DNA of 64,000 nt from Clostridiales bacterium (GCA_015056145.1 SVGY01000005.1:62001-126000); one strand, 5' to 3'; shown: positions 34,262-43,303, numbered from the stretch's first letter. Numbers and translations are program-made. Notes: generated by a model from the sequence alone, not told the origin.

Positions 34262-35536
34262 TTATTTATCGCCGGCATGACGGAAGGGCAGGCCGCTTTC
34301 CCGGGCCCATGCTTCAGCGGGAGAATCCGCTTCCACCGTCAGCACAAGGGCAGGGCACTGGGCAAAGGCATCCTTGCCGATAATTTCCGTATCTGCCGGG
34401 ATGCTGGCTTCCTTCAGCGACCGGCACTGCCAGAAGGCGCCCTCGCCGATGGTTTTCAGCCCCGAAGGCAAAATCAGGGTTTCCAACGCATCCAGATGGT
34501 AAAAATCGTATTCGCTGATGGTCGTCATCCCCTCGGGCAGTTTCAGGCTTTTGAGGCTGTAGCACTCCTGAAATACCTCTGTGCCAATATAATCCACCTC
34601 TTTTGGCAGAACGATGCTTTCCATATCGCCGCAGCCCAGGAAAGCCCCGTGGCCGATGTGGCGTACCGACTGCGGCACCACGAGTCCCTTGAGCCTGTAG
34701 CACCTTTCCAGTCCCCGTTCGCCGATATAGGTAAGCCCCTCCGGCAGAGTCAGCCCGTCCGTCATGCTCAGCCCCGACAGGCCGTAATCCTCAATGACCC
34801 GGAGGGAGGAGGGCAAAATCACTTCTTCGGGTTCTATGCAGCTGTAAAATGCGCTGTGGCCAATGATCTCCACGCCCTCCGGTACCGTTACACTCGTTTC
34901 CTTGCTGCCGCAGGGATAGGCGATGACCCGCATGTCCGCTTTGCCGATGAGCATGCCGTTGCTCACTTCAAACAGAGGGCTGCCTGGGGGCAAATCGATC
35001 CTCTCCAATGCATAACTGCCGCAGAAGGGATTGGTGCCAACGCTTTCCAGACTGTCCGGCAGGTGGATGATGCGCAGGTTTTCGCAGCGGCTGAATGCCC
35101 CTGCGCCAAGGCTCCTAAGGCCCCGGGGCAGCGTGACCTCCACCAGGCCGTCGCAGCCGGAGAAGGCGCTTTCCCCAATGGTGCCAAGGCTGGCCGGCAG
35201 CTTCAGGCTGCGCAGGGAATAGCAGTCCAGAAAAGCACGGTCTCCCACGCTTTCCACGCCCTCGGGGATACGCACGGCTTCCAGCTTTGCGCTGTTGCAA
35301 AACGCCATCGGGCCGATGGCCTTTACAGGACTGCCGTCCACCAGGCTGGGAACAGTCTCCTCGCTGTTCTCACCCAGGTAGCTCAGAAGGATGATCCCTC
35401 CGTCCTCCAGAAAGGCGTACTGGTAATCGCCGCCGGCGGTAACGAAGGTTTCCCCCGCATCCTCCCCGAAGCAGGCAGAGGGCAAGGCCAAAAGGGCCAG
35501 AATTCCGAAAAGCAATATAATCAACGGTCTTTTCAT
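34262..35536 (-). CDS. BspA-type leucine-rich repeat secreted protein
   Basis: A 424-residue secreted protein. A signal peptide (KRPLIILLFGILALLALPSACFG) is followed by a beta stretch, GGDYQYAFLEDGGIILLSYLG, like the N-terminal cap of BspA proteins, and then about a dozen LRR_5 units (for example AFLDCYSLRSLKLPASLGTIGESAF). The CFG cysteine is not in a canonical lipobox because proline occupies the -3 position, so ordinary signal peptidase cleavage is more likely. The ATG at 35536 is 7 bases after GGGAGGT. It is transcribed in the same direction as the giant LRR protein but has its own terminator. Confidence 0.88.
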   Translation of the reverse strand: MKRPLIILLFGILALLALPSACFGEDAGETFVTAGGDYQYAFLEDGGIILLSYLGENSEETVPSLVDGSPVKAIGPMAFCNSAKLEAVRIPEGVESVGDRAFLDCYSLRSLKLPASLGTIGESAFSGCDGLVEVTLPRGLRSLGAGAFSRCENLRIIHLPDSLESVGTNPFCGSYALERIDLPPGSPLFEVSNGMLIGKADMRVIAYPCGSKETSVTVPEGVEIIGHSAFYSCIEPEEVILPSSLRVIEDYGLSGLSMTDGLTLPEGLTYIGERGLERCYRLKGLVVPQSVRHIGHGAFLGCGDMESIVLPKEVDYIGTEVFQECYSLKSLKLPEGMTTISEYDFYHLDALETLILPSGLKTIGEGAFWQCRSLKEASIPADTEIIGKDAFAQCPALVLTVEADSPAEAWARESGLPFRHAGDK

Positions 35537-35673
35537 GGTCAATACCTCCCTTGCCGTTTCCATTATATCCCACTATACAACGAATGCCCGCCGCAAAACC
35601 ATGCATCGGCTGTTTTTCCGTAGTTTTTTGCTGCACGTTTTCCTCCGGTTTCCCGAAGGCAGCTTCATTACGC

Positions 35674-35711
35674 AAAACCCCCGATGCAGCTTTTCATTGC
35701 TGCATCGGGGG
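35674..35711 (-). terminator. Terminator of the beta-helix surface protein gene
   Basis: CCCCCGATGCAGC and GCTGCATCGGGGG arms around an 8-base loop; the minus strand then reads TTTTGCG. Confidence 0.82.
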
Positions 35712-35747
35712 GATTATGCATATCACGCTGTATCCGCCAAGGCCGGA

Positions 35748-37082
35748 TTATGCCCGAACCTTACGGCTCAGCACAAACATCACTGCGCCGCAGATAACCA
35801 TCAGGCAAACCAGCATGGCAATGGGAGTGCTGTCGCCGGTGACGGGAGCCTCGTTTTCTTCAGGAGCGGTGTCCTCGTCGGGTTCTTCTTCGGGCTCTTC
35901 CACGGGAACCTGATCCTCAGGCATTACGGTCCAGGTGCCATCGCCATTGTCGTACACCACATAACCTTCGGGCACGCTGTCTTCGCCAGGGTTATGGCTG
36001 AAGGTGCCGCCGGTGAGGGTGGCCAGTCTGGAATCCACAATCAGCAGGTCGCCGTTATTCTGGCGGGAAGGAGAAATGGCGCTGTTGCCGATCACCTCGC
36101 CGCCGCTGATTTCCAGATTGCTGGCGGAGCCCAGCATGATGATGCCTCCGCTGGCATTGCCGACGTTATCGGTAATGGTGCCGCCGGTCATAATCATGTT
36201 GCCGGAGGAGTGGATGTAAATGGTGCTGCCGTTGGAATTGTTGGGGCCGGGATAGGCGGTGGTGTCGGAAATGGTGCCGCCGCTCATTTCCAGGGTGCCC
36301 TTGTAGACCATGAAAACAGAGCCGTTGGAGTTAACGCCCTTTACATCGCTGATGGTGCCGCCCTTCATGTACAGGGTACCGTTGTTGATGCGGCTTACAA
36401 CACCGTTGCGCAGGCCATACACATCCGTAATGGTGGTGCCGTCGTCAATGGTGACGGTGGCATCTGCGGAGTTGATCAGCACGACGGTTGCTTCGTGTTT
36501 GGAGGCCACATGCTGGATGGTGGCGCCGGTCAGGTCCAGACTGCCGGTGCCGTAAACGGCGAACAGGCTGCTGGAATCGGAGCTGTAGGTGTTCTTGACG
36601 GTAAGGCCGTCGGTGGTGGTGGTACCGGCGGAGATCTGAATAAGGGCCTTGTTGCTGCCGTTCATGGCAGTGGAGGGGGCACCGGCCTCAGGGGTGAGAT
36701 AGGATCCGTCGGGAGACCTGTGGGAAGGATCTGCCAGGGTGGCATCCGCAGCAGCCTTGTCGAAAGTCCAGTTGTTCTGGCCGTCGATGGTCAGGTCGGT
36801 CATCTCCACATCGGCAGAGATGGTCAGCATGATGCCCTTATAGCTGGATACCCGCTTGATGGAGTAGCCGTTGCCGTCGATGGTTACAGCACGGCTCACC
36901 GTCAGCTTTTCTGTGGCTTCCAGATCGGCGCCCAGCACGATGGTATCCACGGAGGAATCCGCCAGGGCGGCCTTCAACTCGGCCCAAGTGGTAACGGTCT
37001 GGCTGGCAGCAGAGGCAGCCATGGGCAGCATGGCGATCATCATCACCAGCAATGCCAGAAGAAGCTTGGTTCTTGCTTTCAT
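35748..37082 (-). CDS. Sortable beta-helix surface protein
   Basis: A 444-residue secreted protein with signal peptide (LLLALLVMMIAMLPMAASA) and a right-handed beta-helix/pectate-lyase-like body rich in short turns such as GTLYMKGGTISDV, GTLEMSGGTISDT and GNMIMTGGTITDN. It ends with a Pro/Glu-rich spacer, the motif APVTGDST, a hydrophobic helix (IAMLVCLMVICGAVMFVL) and SRKVRA, the layout of an LPXTG wall-sorting signal with Ala instead of Leu. The N-terminal LKAALADSSVDTIVLGADLE segment is typical of such helices. No catalytic residues are evident. ATG at 37082 follows AAGGAAG. Confidence 0.85.
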   Translation of the reverse strand: MKARTKLLLALLVMMIAMLPMAASAASQTVTTWAELKAALADSSVDTIVLGADLEATEKLTVSRAVTIDGNGYSIKRVSSYKGIMLTISADVEMTDLTIDGQNNWTFDKAAADATLADPSHRSPDGSYLTPEAGAPSTAMNGSNKALIQISAGTTTTDGLTVKNTYSSDSSSLFAVYGTGSLDLTGATIQHVASKHEATVVLINSADATVTIDDGTTITDVYGLRNGVVSRINNGTLYMKGGTISDVKGVNSNGSVFMVYKGTLEMSGGTISDTTAYPGPNNSNGSTIYIHSSGNMIMTGGTITDNVGNASGGIIMLGSASNLEISGGEVIGNSAISPSRQNNGDLLIVDSRLATLTGGTFSHNPGEDSVPEGYVVYDNGDGTWTVMPEDQVPVEEPEEEPDEDTAPEENEAPVTGDSTPIAMLVCLMVICGAVMFVLSRKVRA

Positions 37083-37215
37083 GAATTTATCTTCCTTTCT
37101 TCGTTTTCGCCCGTACGGCATGTGAGCAGGGAGCCGGGGGCATGTCCGAAGGAATTGCCCATATTGTCCAATAATAAGTAAGCATTGCCAAAATGGCGGC
37201 ACTTACTCATGAAAA

Positions 37216-37244
37216 ATTATATCATCCGCACCTGAGCACAGCAA
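37216..37244 (-). promoter_or_regulatory. Promoter of the beta-helix protein gene
   Basis: Minus strand TTGCTG, 17 bases, TATAAT. The divergent region 37083-37524 is otherwise AT-rich with no gene I can support. Confidence 0.65.
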
Positions 37245-37427
37245 GAAATTTTCCCCATTGTTCAATATATTTAATATAATTAACAATGATGCAATAAAAA
37301 TAACGTATGATTTTTATTAAATAACATACTTCTTTTACTCTTCCCCCGCAAGGGCAAAAAAATTCTCCTTTGGAAAGAAATGGCAGCCGCCCATCGTTAT
37401 TATTTTTGAAAAAGCATCCCGGATTTC

Positions 37428-37456
37428 TTGCCACCCGGTTTCTGCTCTGCTATAAT
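37428..37456 (+). promoter_or_regulatory. Promoter of the DUF6273 gene
   Basis: TTGCCA, 17 bases, TATAAT, 68 bases before the ATG at 37525. Confidence 0.7.
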
Positions 37457-37524
37457 TTAGCATATCAACATCAAACGAAAGCTTTTTCACTCCCGGATAC
37501 ATATCAGCAAAGGAGCGGTCTTCT

Positions 37525-38235
37525 ATGCGTACATCTTCCATCCTGCGGCGCATCCTGTGCCTTGCCCTGCTTCTGGCACTCCTGCCCGCCTGCCTTCCGG
37601 CTGCGGCCGATACGGACTTTGCCCCTGCCTACCCCGGCTATGTTTATCCCGGCGCAATGGTATACTTCGGTTTCTACGAGCAGGACAACAATTTCCAAAA
37701 CGGCACCGAGCCCGTGCAGTGGCAGGTGCTGGCGGTGGATTACAATGGCGGACGGGTGCTGCTGCTTTCCCGCTATGCACTGGAAATGCAGCGGTTCAAC
37801 CATGATTGGGTCAAGATCAGCTGGCGGGACTGCTCCCTGCGCAATTTCCTGAACAATTCCTTCTACTACCAGTGCTTCTCCCAGTACGAGCGGCAGGCCA
37901 TTCTGCCCACGGCCATGACCTCCAAATATGTAAACCAGCAGGTGGATACGGTGGATAACGTCTTCTGCCTGGATTCCGCCCAGGTCAAGCAGTACTTCCC
38001 TTCCAAGGCCCAGCGGCTGACGCTGCCCACTCCCTACGCCATCGCCCGGGAAACCGCTATTTTTGATGGCGGCACCTGCTACTGGTGGCTGCGGGATACC
38101 ACCAAGCGCCAGAACGACGCCAACCGCATCAAGCCCGACGGCACCCTGGAAGAATACGGCGGCAACACCAATGCCTACGGCGTGGGCGTACGCCCGGCGG
38201 TTTGGGTAAAGCTGAATTATTTCCCGGTTTACTGA
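37525..38235 (+). CDS. Secreted DUF6273 domain protein
   Basis: A 236-residue exported protein. Signal peptide ILRRILCLALLLALLPACLPAAA is followed by a DUF6273 domain covering nearly the whole chain: MVYFGFYEQDNNFQNGTEPVQW, VLLLSRYALE, SLRNFLNNSFY and the end block CYWWLRDTT with GVGVRPAVWVKL. The function of this family, common in gut Clostridia, is unknown; the W/C-rich fold suggests a lectin-like or binding role. AAAGGAG precedes the ATG. It has its own promoter and terminator. Confidence 0.82.
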   Translation: MRTSSILRRILCLALLLALLPACLPAAADTDFAPAYPGYVYPGAMVYFGFYEQDNNFQNGTEPVQWQVLAVDYNGGRVLLLSRYALEMQRFNHDWVKISWRDCSLRNFLNNSFYYQCFSQYERQAILPTAMTSKYVNQQVDTVDNVFCLDSAQVKQYFPSKAQRLTLPTPYAIARETAIFDGGTCYWWLRDTTKRQNDANRIKPDGTLEEYGGNTNAYGVGVRPAVWVKLNYFPVY

Positions 38236-38281
38236 TAACCGGCCCTTCCCCCTTGGCACAAATTCCCCCACAACAAAACTA

Positions 38282-38326
38282 CAGGACGGACAGGCCGCTT
38301 TGGCTGTCCGTCCTGATTTTTTATTG
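38282..38326 (+). terminator. Rho-independent terminator of the DUF6273 gene
   Basis: CAGGACGGACAG and CTGTCCGTCCTG arms around a 10-base loop, followed by ATTTTTTATT. Confidence 0.88.
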
Positions 38327-38346
38327 GTATTTAGCTGCCCTTGCCG

Positions 38347-39780
38347 TTATGCTTCCGCTGCGGGGGTTTCTTCCGCAGCGGGGGTTTCTTCCGTTGCGGG
38401 CTGTGCGGCGGGGGCCTCTACATTGCGGCCTACCAGACCGCCGGTAGAGATGGTATTGAGCATTTTGGGGATATCCAAACCCACGGAGGACTTCATAGCC
38501 TCGAAGGTCTGCAGCATGGAGCCGGTTACATCCCGGGTGAGGCCGGTAGCAGAGCCTTCGCCGAAGAGGATGATCTTCTCGGTCTGGCCCAGAGGCTCGC
38601 CGATGGCACGGGCCACTTCGGGCAGCTTATCCACCACCATTTCCAGCATGGCGGCCTGGCCGTACTGCTGCATGGCTCTGGCTTTCAGTTCGATGGCCTC
38701 GGCTTCGGCCTTGCCCTTGAGCAGAATGGCCTCGGCAACCTTCTGGGCTTCATAGTACTCGGCGTCCGCAAGGGCCTGACGCTCGGCCTTCTCAGCCTCG
38801 GCACGGTACACACGGGCGTCACGCTCGGCCTGGGCCTTTTCACGGATCTCCACATTCAGCTTTTCACGCTGGATCTCTACCTGCTGACGCTGCAGCTCGG
38901 TCTCTTTTTGCAGTCGCACCAGCTCGGCGGCGGCGTGCTCCTCTTCCAGCTCGATGCGGTTGGACTGCTCTGCCACTTGGTAGGCAAGGTCAGCCTTGGC
39001 CTTTTCCTTGTCGGCCATCACTTTGAACTCAGCCTGCTTCAGGCTCAGGTTCTTTTCCTGCTCGGCAATCTTGGTCTGGGCTTCCACCATGGCGGCGTGG
39101 CCTTCCTGCTCGGCAGCGGCCTTGGCCATCTTGGCGTCACGCTCTTTTTCCACGATGTTCTTGGTGGCCATGGTTTCCACCACGCCATCATTATCCCGGA
39201 AGTTCTGCACCGTCAGGTTGATGATCTCAAGGCCCATGTTGGCCATGTCGTAGTTGGCGGCACGGCTGGTTTCCAGGGCGAATTTATCACGGTTCTGCAC
39301 CAGATCGGCCACCAGCATGCGGCCGATGATCTCGCGCATGTTACCTTCCAGCACCTGCTGGGCAACGGCGGCGATATCCTGCTGCTTCCAGTTCAGGAAC
39401 TGCTCGGCAGCGGTGGCAATGCTCACATCGTCGGAACCGATCTTGATGTTGGCAACGCCGTCCACCATGACGGAGATGTATTCCTGGGAGGGCACGGGCT
39501 GGGTGGTTTTGATATCCACCTGCATCAGGCCCAGATGCAGCCTGTCTACCCGCTCCAGGAAGGGGATCACAAAGGTGGCGCCGCCACGCACGATGCGGTA
39601 GCCAAACTTCTTCACCACCAGCTCTCCCTCTTCATCCCGCACCTTGTAATTGCGGCGGATAAAGCCGGAAATCACCAGCGCTTCATTGGGCGGAACCTTC
39701 AGGTACCGGGGGAAGAAAACCAACAGCAAAACAATACCGGCCACAGTGAGGAGGATGGGCAGGATGATTTCATTGAACAT
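38347..39780 (-). CDS. Flotillin family membrane protein
   Basis: A 477-residue protein with an N-terminal membrane helix (IILPILLTVAGIVLLLVFF), an SPFH/band-7 domain (about residues 35-210, RGGATFVIPFLERVDRLHLGLMQ) and a long coiled coil rich in Glu/Ala repeats (EKAKADLAYQVAEQSNRIEL, AEAEAIELKARAMQQYGQ). Flotillins organise membrane microdomains and oligomerise through these parts. The C-terminus is a short Ala/Pro/Glu tail with the repeat EETPAAEETPAAEA. No NfeD gene is adjacent, although it often accompanies flotillin. The gene stands alone on the minus strand. Confidence 0.93.
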   Translation of the reverse strand: MFNEIILPILLTVAGIVLLLVFFPRYLKVPPNEALVISGFIRRNYKVRDEEGELVVKKFGYRIVRGGATFVIPFLERVDRLHLGLMQVDIKTTQPVPSQEYISVMVDGVANIKIGSDDVSIATAAEQFLNWKQQDIAAVAQQVLEGNMREIIGRMLVADLVQNRDKFALETSRAANYDMANMGLEIINLTVQNFRDNDGVVETMATKNIVEKERDAKMAKAAAEQEGHAAMVEAQTKIAEQEKNLSLKQAEFKVMADKEKAKADLAYQVAEQSNRIELEEEHAAAELVRLQKETELQRQQVEIQREKLNVEIREKAQAERDARVYRAEAEKAERQALADAEYYEAQKVAEAILLKGKAEAEAIELKARAMQQYGQAAMLEMVVDKLPEVARAIGEPLGQTEKIILFGEGSATGLTRDVTGSMLQTFEAMKSSVGLDIPKMLNTISTGGLVGRNVEAPAAQPATEETPAAEETPAAEA

Positions 39781-40005
39781 TCTTGTTTTCTCCTTTTTTC
39801 ATTCAATCATGTGGGGGAAAAGTAAGTTGTACCGGGAAAGAAACTTTTTTCTTTCATGGCCTGAGACTACCATTTTCTGATAAATTCGTCAATATCTGCC
39901 GTCCAAAAGCCCCCCGGGGCACGCCAAAATGACAGCTTCTCTGCCCAAACACTGACCCGTTCCCTTTTCCACGCACAGCCTATGAAAACACAAAACAAAA
40001 ATATG

Positions 40006-40049
40006 CAAAAAAGAACAACCCCCACATTGCCAATGCAAATGTGAGGATT
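40006..40049 (-). terminator. Terminator of the tRNA operon
   Basis: Minus strand AATCCTCACATT pairs with AATGTGGGGGTT (with G-T pairs), followed by GTTCTTTTTT, 8 bases after tRNA-Glu. Confidence 0.75.
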
Positions 40050-40056
40050 GCTCAGG

Positions 40057-40131
40057 TGGCAGCTCCAAGGGGAATCGAACCCCTGATTTCGCCTTGAGAG
40101 GGCGACGTCTTAACCGCTTGACCATGGAGCC
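40057..40131 (-). tRNA. tRNA-Glu (CTC)
   Basis: A 75-base cloverleaf with encoded CCA. The acceptor GGCTCCA pairs with TGGAGCT, the anticodon loop is CTCTCAA (anticodon CTC) on a TCGCC/GGCGA stem, and the T arm is GGGGTTCGATTCCCC. Confidence 0.95.
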
Positions 40132-40134
40132 AGA

Positions 40135-40208
40135 TGGCTGGGGAACTAGGATTCGAACCTAGACAATACGAGTCAGAGTCGTAGGTGCTGCCGTTACACA
40201 ATTCCCCA
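40135..40208 (-). tRNA. tRNA-Gln (CTG)
   Basis: A 74-base cloverleaf with encoded CCA. The acceptor TGGGGAA pairs with TTCCCCA, the anticodon loop is CTCTGAC (anticodon CTG) on TACGA/TCGTA, and the T arm is CTAGGTTCGAATCCTAG. Only three bases separate it from tRNA-Glu. Confidence 0.95.
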
Positions 40209-40228
40209 TTGCGTTTGATGCAGGAGCT

Positions 40229-40257
40229 ATTATAATCCAGTGCATCTGAAATGTCAA
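40229..40257 (-). promoter_or_regulatory. Promoter of the tRNA-Gln/tRNA-Glu operon
   Basis: Minus strand TTGACA, 17 bases, TATAAT, a perfect consensus 21 bases upstream of tRNA-Gln. Confidence 0.85.
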
Positions 40258-40301
40258 CCCCTTTTTTTCGTCAATTCAGGAAAAAAATTTTATTCGGAGG
40301 G

Positions 40302-40498
40302 TTCCCTGCCGGGAGCCTTCTTTTCTTCTGTGTCAGAAGAAAAGAAGCAAAAGAAGACCACATTTGCAGCCAAATCAGCAAACAAAAAGAGACCACCGCA
40401 CACAGGCAGTCCCTTTCTGCACAAAATTTCTATGCCCATATACGCTTTTCGGGTGGGTTCGGGAGGGGGCTTTTCCCGGGGAAAAGCCTCCTCCCGCC
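40302..40498. repeat. Single R1 composite palindromic repeat, inverted
   Basis: One unit of the 225-bp family in the opposite orientation to the array at 13216. The CTTCTTTTCTTCTG/CAGAAGAAAAGAAG hairpin comes first, then GACCACCGCACACAGGCAGTCC and the GGCTTTTCCCGGGGAAAAGCC-like palindrome. It lies between the tRNA promoter and the 3' end of the DUF6273-carboxypeptidase gene. Confidence 0.88.
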
Positions 40499-40527
40499 TC
40501 ATCACCACACCTCATCACCACACCTCG

Positions 40528-42252
40528 TCACCTCAGCTCTGCATCGAATTCCACGGCGATGTCGCAGAGGATCATCAGTAGTTCGGGCATGCGCACACGG
40601 CGTGCCTCCTGCTTGATGAGGGCGGGGGTAAAGATTTCGTTGGGCACCAGCTGGACGGTTTCCACCGTAACAGAGGGCACGCCCAGGGAGAACATGTAAT
40701 CTGTAGAGGAACCGAAGTTACCGTCCTCGGCATCCCGCATCTGGATGAGACGGTAACGTTCCGGACGGACAGCCTCCGCCAGGCGGCGGTTCATGTCATC
40801 CAGGGCCTCCACCGTAAGGGTAGACTGTATGTCGGCCTGAGCGAAGCCGCCTTTGCCGTAATATACTTCCTGGCCCTTGGAGTGGAAATCCACCATAGCG
40901 TTGTAATTGTAGCGCTGCATCAAGTCCACCAGCGCTTTGGTCTCCGGTTCGCTGGCCGCCTCGGGGCCAGGGTAGTCCGTGTCGCCGGGAACCAGCTCGC
41001 TGCCCCAGTGGGGGGTGGGAAAATTCCGGTTCAGGTTCACGCCGGCGGCATTTGCTTTGCGGCCCATAAACATATTGTGCATGCTGTAATCAAGGCAGTA
41101 AACGTATCCATCGGGGTTGGCGCAGGGCACCAGTACAAGGCTGACCCTCTCCAGCCGGGCAGCGGTTTCCGCATCTCCTGCCTGCATCTGTTCGATGATA
41201 TCGGCAATGCCATCCATCATAATGGGCGTGTTGGCCAGTTCGTTGCCGTGAATGCCGGCCATGCCGAAGGCGTATACATCGCCCGTACCAAGAGTGATGG
41301 CGTAAAGCGGCCGGCCTTCCACCGTTTCACCGATGACTTCCGTCTTCAGCCAGGGCTCGTCAATCTGGCCCCAGGCAGCAAAGTCGTCTTCCAGCATTTG
41401 GAAGGTGTAGTACTCGCTGCTGCGGGGCAATTCCACCCTGGGTTCGGGCATTTCCACCGCAGGGGCGCAGTGCATGGCTTCCACCAGGCTTTCCCGCATG
41501 AGGCGCTTCTGGCGCAGGGTCTCCACCTGGCCTTCAGGAAGCATATCCTCAAACACGGTCATATCCACCCACATGCAGGGCCTGACGGTGTTGGTTTTCC
41601 ACCACACATCCTGCTTGCCGTACACCGCCACCTTGCCGGAGGGGCGCACGCCCTGAATATCCACATTCCGTTCGCCGGGGGTGCGCAGCCACCAGTAGCA
41701 TGCCCCGTTGTCCTCGTTGACCTCGCAGCCGGTGGCAATGGCGTGGGCCGTGGGGTAGGCAATGCGATCCTCCAGCTCCGGCAGGTAATAAAGCACCTCT
41801 TCCCGGCTGAGGAAATACAGCTTGTCCGGCGTATCCGCCCCGCCGCCCCGCATGCCGTGGGGGTTGGTATTCTTGACGGAGGTGGTGCGGATCATCTCCT
41901 GTTCCTCCGGGGTGAAGGCGGCGTTGAGAAAATCATCATTCATCCATGTGCGGATTTTGCTTTTGCCCCAGTAGCAGGGACTGTGGGCCGGATTTTCATT
42001 GAAGATGCGGGTGTCCAGGCAGTACACGCTGAGCAGGAACACATACTCGTCCTCCGTATCCAGCACCATCCACTGGATGGGTTCCTTGCCGTTTTCCAGA
42101 TTTTCATCCTGCTCGTAGTGGCCGTAGGTTACAATGGCGCCGAACTCCGGGAAGGCCGGGGCAGGCGCATCTCCCTCCGTCGTTTGCGCATAGGCGGTCG
42201 CACCAAGCGCCATCGTCATAGCGGCCAGAACCATTGCAAGGAAACGTTTCAT
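40528..42252 (-). CDS. Secreted DUF6273-M14 zinc carboxypeptidase fusion
   Basis: A 574-residue exported protein. After a signal peptide (MVLAAMTMALGATAYAQ), residues about 35-235 form a DUF6273 domain (IVTYGHYEQDENLENGKEP, GACYWWLRTPG). From about residue 290 an M14 peptidase follows: the zinc ligands in GIHGNE (H-x-x-E) and the histidine in VDFHSKG, the substrate-binding NPDGYV and LNRNFPTPHWG, and the catalytic glutamate probably in SVTVETVQ. It should trim C-terminal residues from peptides or peptidoglycan stems outside the cell. ATG follows AGGAGG. It is 23 bases behind the YARHG gene, so they form an operon. Confidence 0.88.
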   Translation of the reverse strand: MKRFLAMVLAAMTMALGATAYAQTTEGDAPAPAFPEFGAIVTYGHYEQDENLENGKEPIQWMVLDTEDEYVFLLSVYCLDTRIFNENPAHSPCYWGKSKIRTWMNDDFLNAAFTPEEQEMIRTTSVKNTNPHGMRGGGADTPDKLYFLSREEVLYYLPELEDRIAYPTAHAIATGCEVNEDNGACYWWLRTPGERNVDIQGVRPSGKVAVYGKQDVWWKTNTVRPCMWVDMTVFEDMLPEGQVETLRQKRLMRESLVEAMHCAPAVEMPEPRVELPRSSEYYTFQMLEDDFAAWGQIDEPWLKTEVIGETVEGRPLYAITLGTGDVYAFGMAGIHGNELANTPIMMDGIADIIEQMQAGDAETAARLERVSLVLVPCANPDGYVYCLDYSMHNMFMGRKANAAGVNLNRNFPTPHWGSELVPGDTDYPGPEAASEPETKALVDLMQRYNYNAMVDFHSKGQEVYYGKGGFAQADIQSTLTVEALDDMNRRLAEAVRPERYRLIQMRDAEDGNFGSSTDYMFSLGVPSVTVETVQLVPNEIFTPALIKQEARRVRMPELLMILCDIAVEFDAELR

Positions 42253-42275
42253 ACAGGTTCCTCCTGTTCATCGAA

Positions 42276-43193
42276 TCAATATTTTTCGGCCTCTTCATCC
42301 TTTTCCGGGAATGCCTCCAGCACTTTCATGGGAATGAATCCACGCACGGTCTTGCCCTCGGCGGTGGTCTCCACATAGGCCCAGGAGCCCCGGGCATTCT
42401 GGAAGCCGCTGAGGTAGATCACTTCCTCCCCTGCGCTGAGGCTGCGGATGGAACTGCTCTGGGTGGCAGGATCATCGGTAAGAGCGCAATCGCCGATGAG
42501 CTTCATGGGCGTACAGGAAAAGCTGAGATAGGGCGCATCCACCGTGCCCTTGATATTGTGAATGTATCCTACCCGTACTGCGCCGTTGTTGGTTTCGTAC
42601 ATAATCAGCAGCCAGCCGTCCACCCATCCGGCGGCGTACACGGAGCCGTTGGTGCTCACTTTGGCCTTGCCCTTTGCGCCCCGCCAGGAGTTCTCGCTGG
42701 GGGCGGAGAACACATTCAGCTTCTGGCCAGATTTCAGCCGGATGAGTTCAAAGCCGGAAAGCACATCCATATAGCCGTTCTCCACATAATCCAGGTAGTG
42801 CATGCCGCTGGGGTTGGTGGTACCCATGATGCGCATTTCCGCACGCACATCCTTGCACAGCCGCTCATTGGCCCACTCCACGGAATTGAGCTGCGGATAG
42901 CATGCAGCGGAATTATCCGGGTCGGCATTGGGCTGATACCAGGGCCTTGTGCGGAAGAAATTATCGTACTTTTCGCCAGGGATGAAATTGTATCCATGCC
43001 GGGCAAAAATCTCATTGAAAATAAAACCGATGGATTCATAATCCCACTGCCAGAGTTCCTCTCTGGTCAAAAGCCTTATATCGCTGTCGGGGATGATATA
43101 GGCCCGCCGCTTGGTGGCCGCTCCCGTGCTGCCGGGCAGGAAGGATAGCGTCAAAATCAGAACAAGCAGCCATGCTGCCCAGCGTTTTTTCAT
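42276..43193 (-). CDS. Secreted YARHG domain protein
   Basis: A 305-residue exported protein. Signal peptide AAWLLVLILTLSFLPGSTGA, then a YARHG domain (LTREELWQWDYESIGFIFNEIFARHGYNF, continuing to RPWYQPN), named for its conserved ARHG and thought to bind at the envelope. The second half has SH3-like beta strands (SGQKLNVFSAPSENSWRGAKG, GWLLIMYE). ATG at 43193 is preceded by AAAGGATG. It is the first gene of an operon with the DUF6273-carboxypeptidase, suggesting both act on the cell wall surface. Confidence 0.85.
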   Translation of the reverse strand: MKKRWAAWLLVLILTLSFLPGSTGAATKRRAYIIPDSDIRLLTREELWQWDYESIGFIFNEIFARHGYNFIPGEKYDNFFRTRPWYQPNADPDNSAACYPQLNSVEWANERLCKDVRAEMRIMGTTNPSGMHYLDYVENGYMDVLSGFELIRLKSGQKLNVFSAPSENSWRGAKGKAKVSTNGSVYAAGWVDGWLLIMYETNNGAVRVGYIHNIKGTVDAPYLSFSCTPMKLIGDCALTDDPATQSSSIRSLSAGEEVIYLSGFQNARGSWAYVETTAEGKTVRGFIPMKVLEAFPEKDEEAEKY

Positions 43194-43239
43194 GGAGTAA
43201 CATCCTTTCGGCACAAGTATATGCCATTGTTTGTGGTTC

Positions 43240-43269
43240 ATTGTAGCAAGAATGGCGGGGGTGTGTCAA
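43240..43269 (-). promoter_or_regulatory. Promoter of the YARHG-carboxypeptidase operon
   Basis: Minus strand TTGACA, 18 bases, TACAAT, 46 bases before the ATG. Confidence 0.68.
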
Positions 43270-43303
43270 TGCCAGGGAATGATGCACTTTCCCCGCCCCC
43301 TCC

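Noticed and set aside
37335-37553. A 72-codon minus-strand frame in the divergent region
   Set aside because: It overlaps the plus-strand promoter and start of the DUF6273 gene and has no ribosome binding site or similarity I can recognise.
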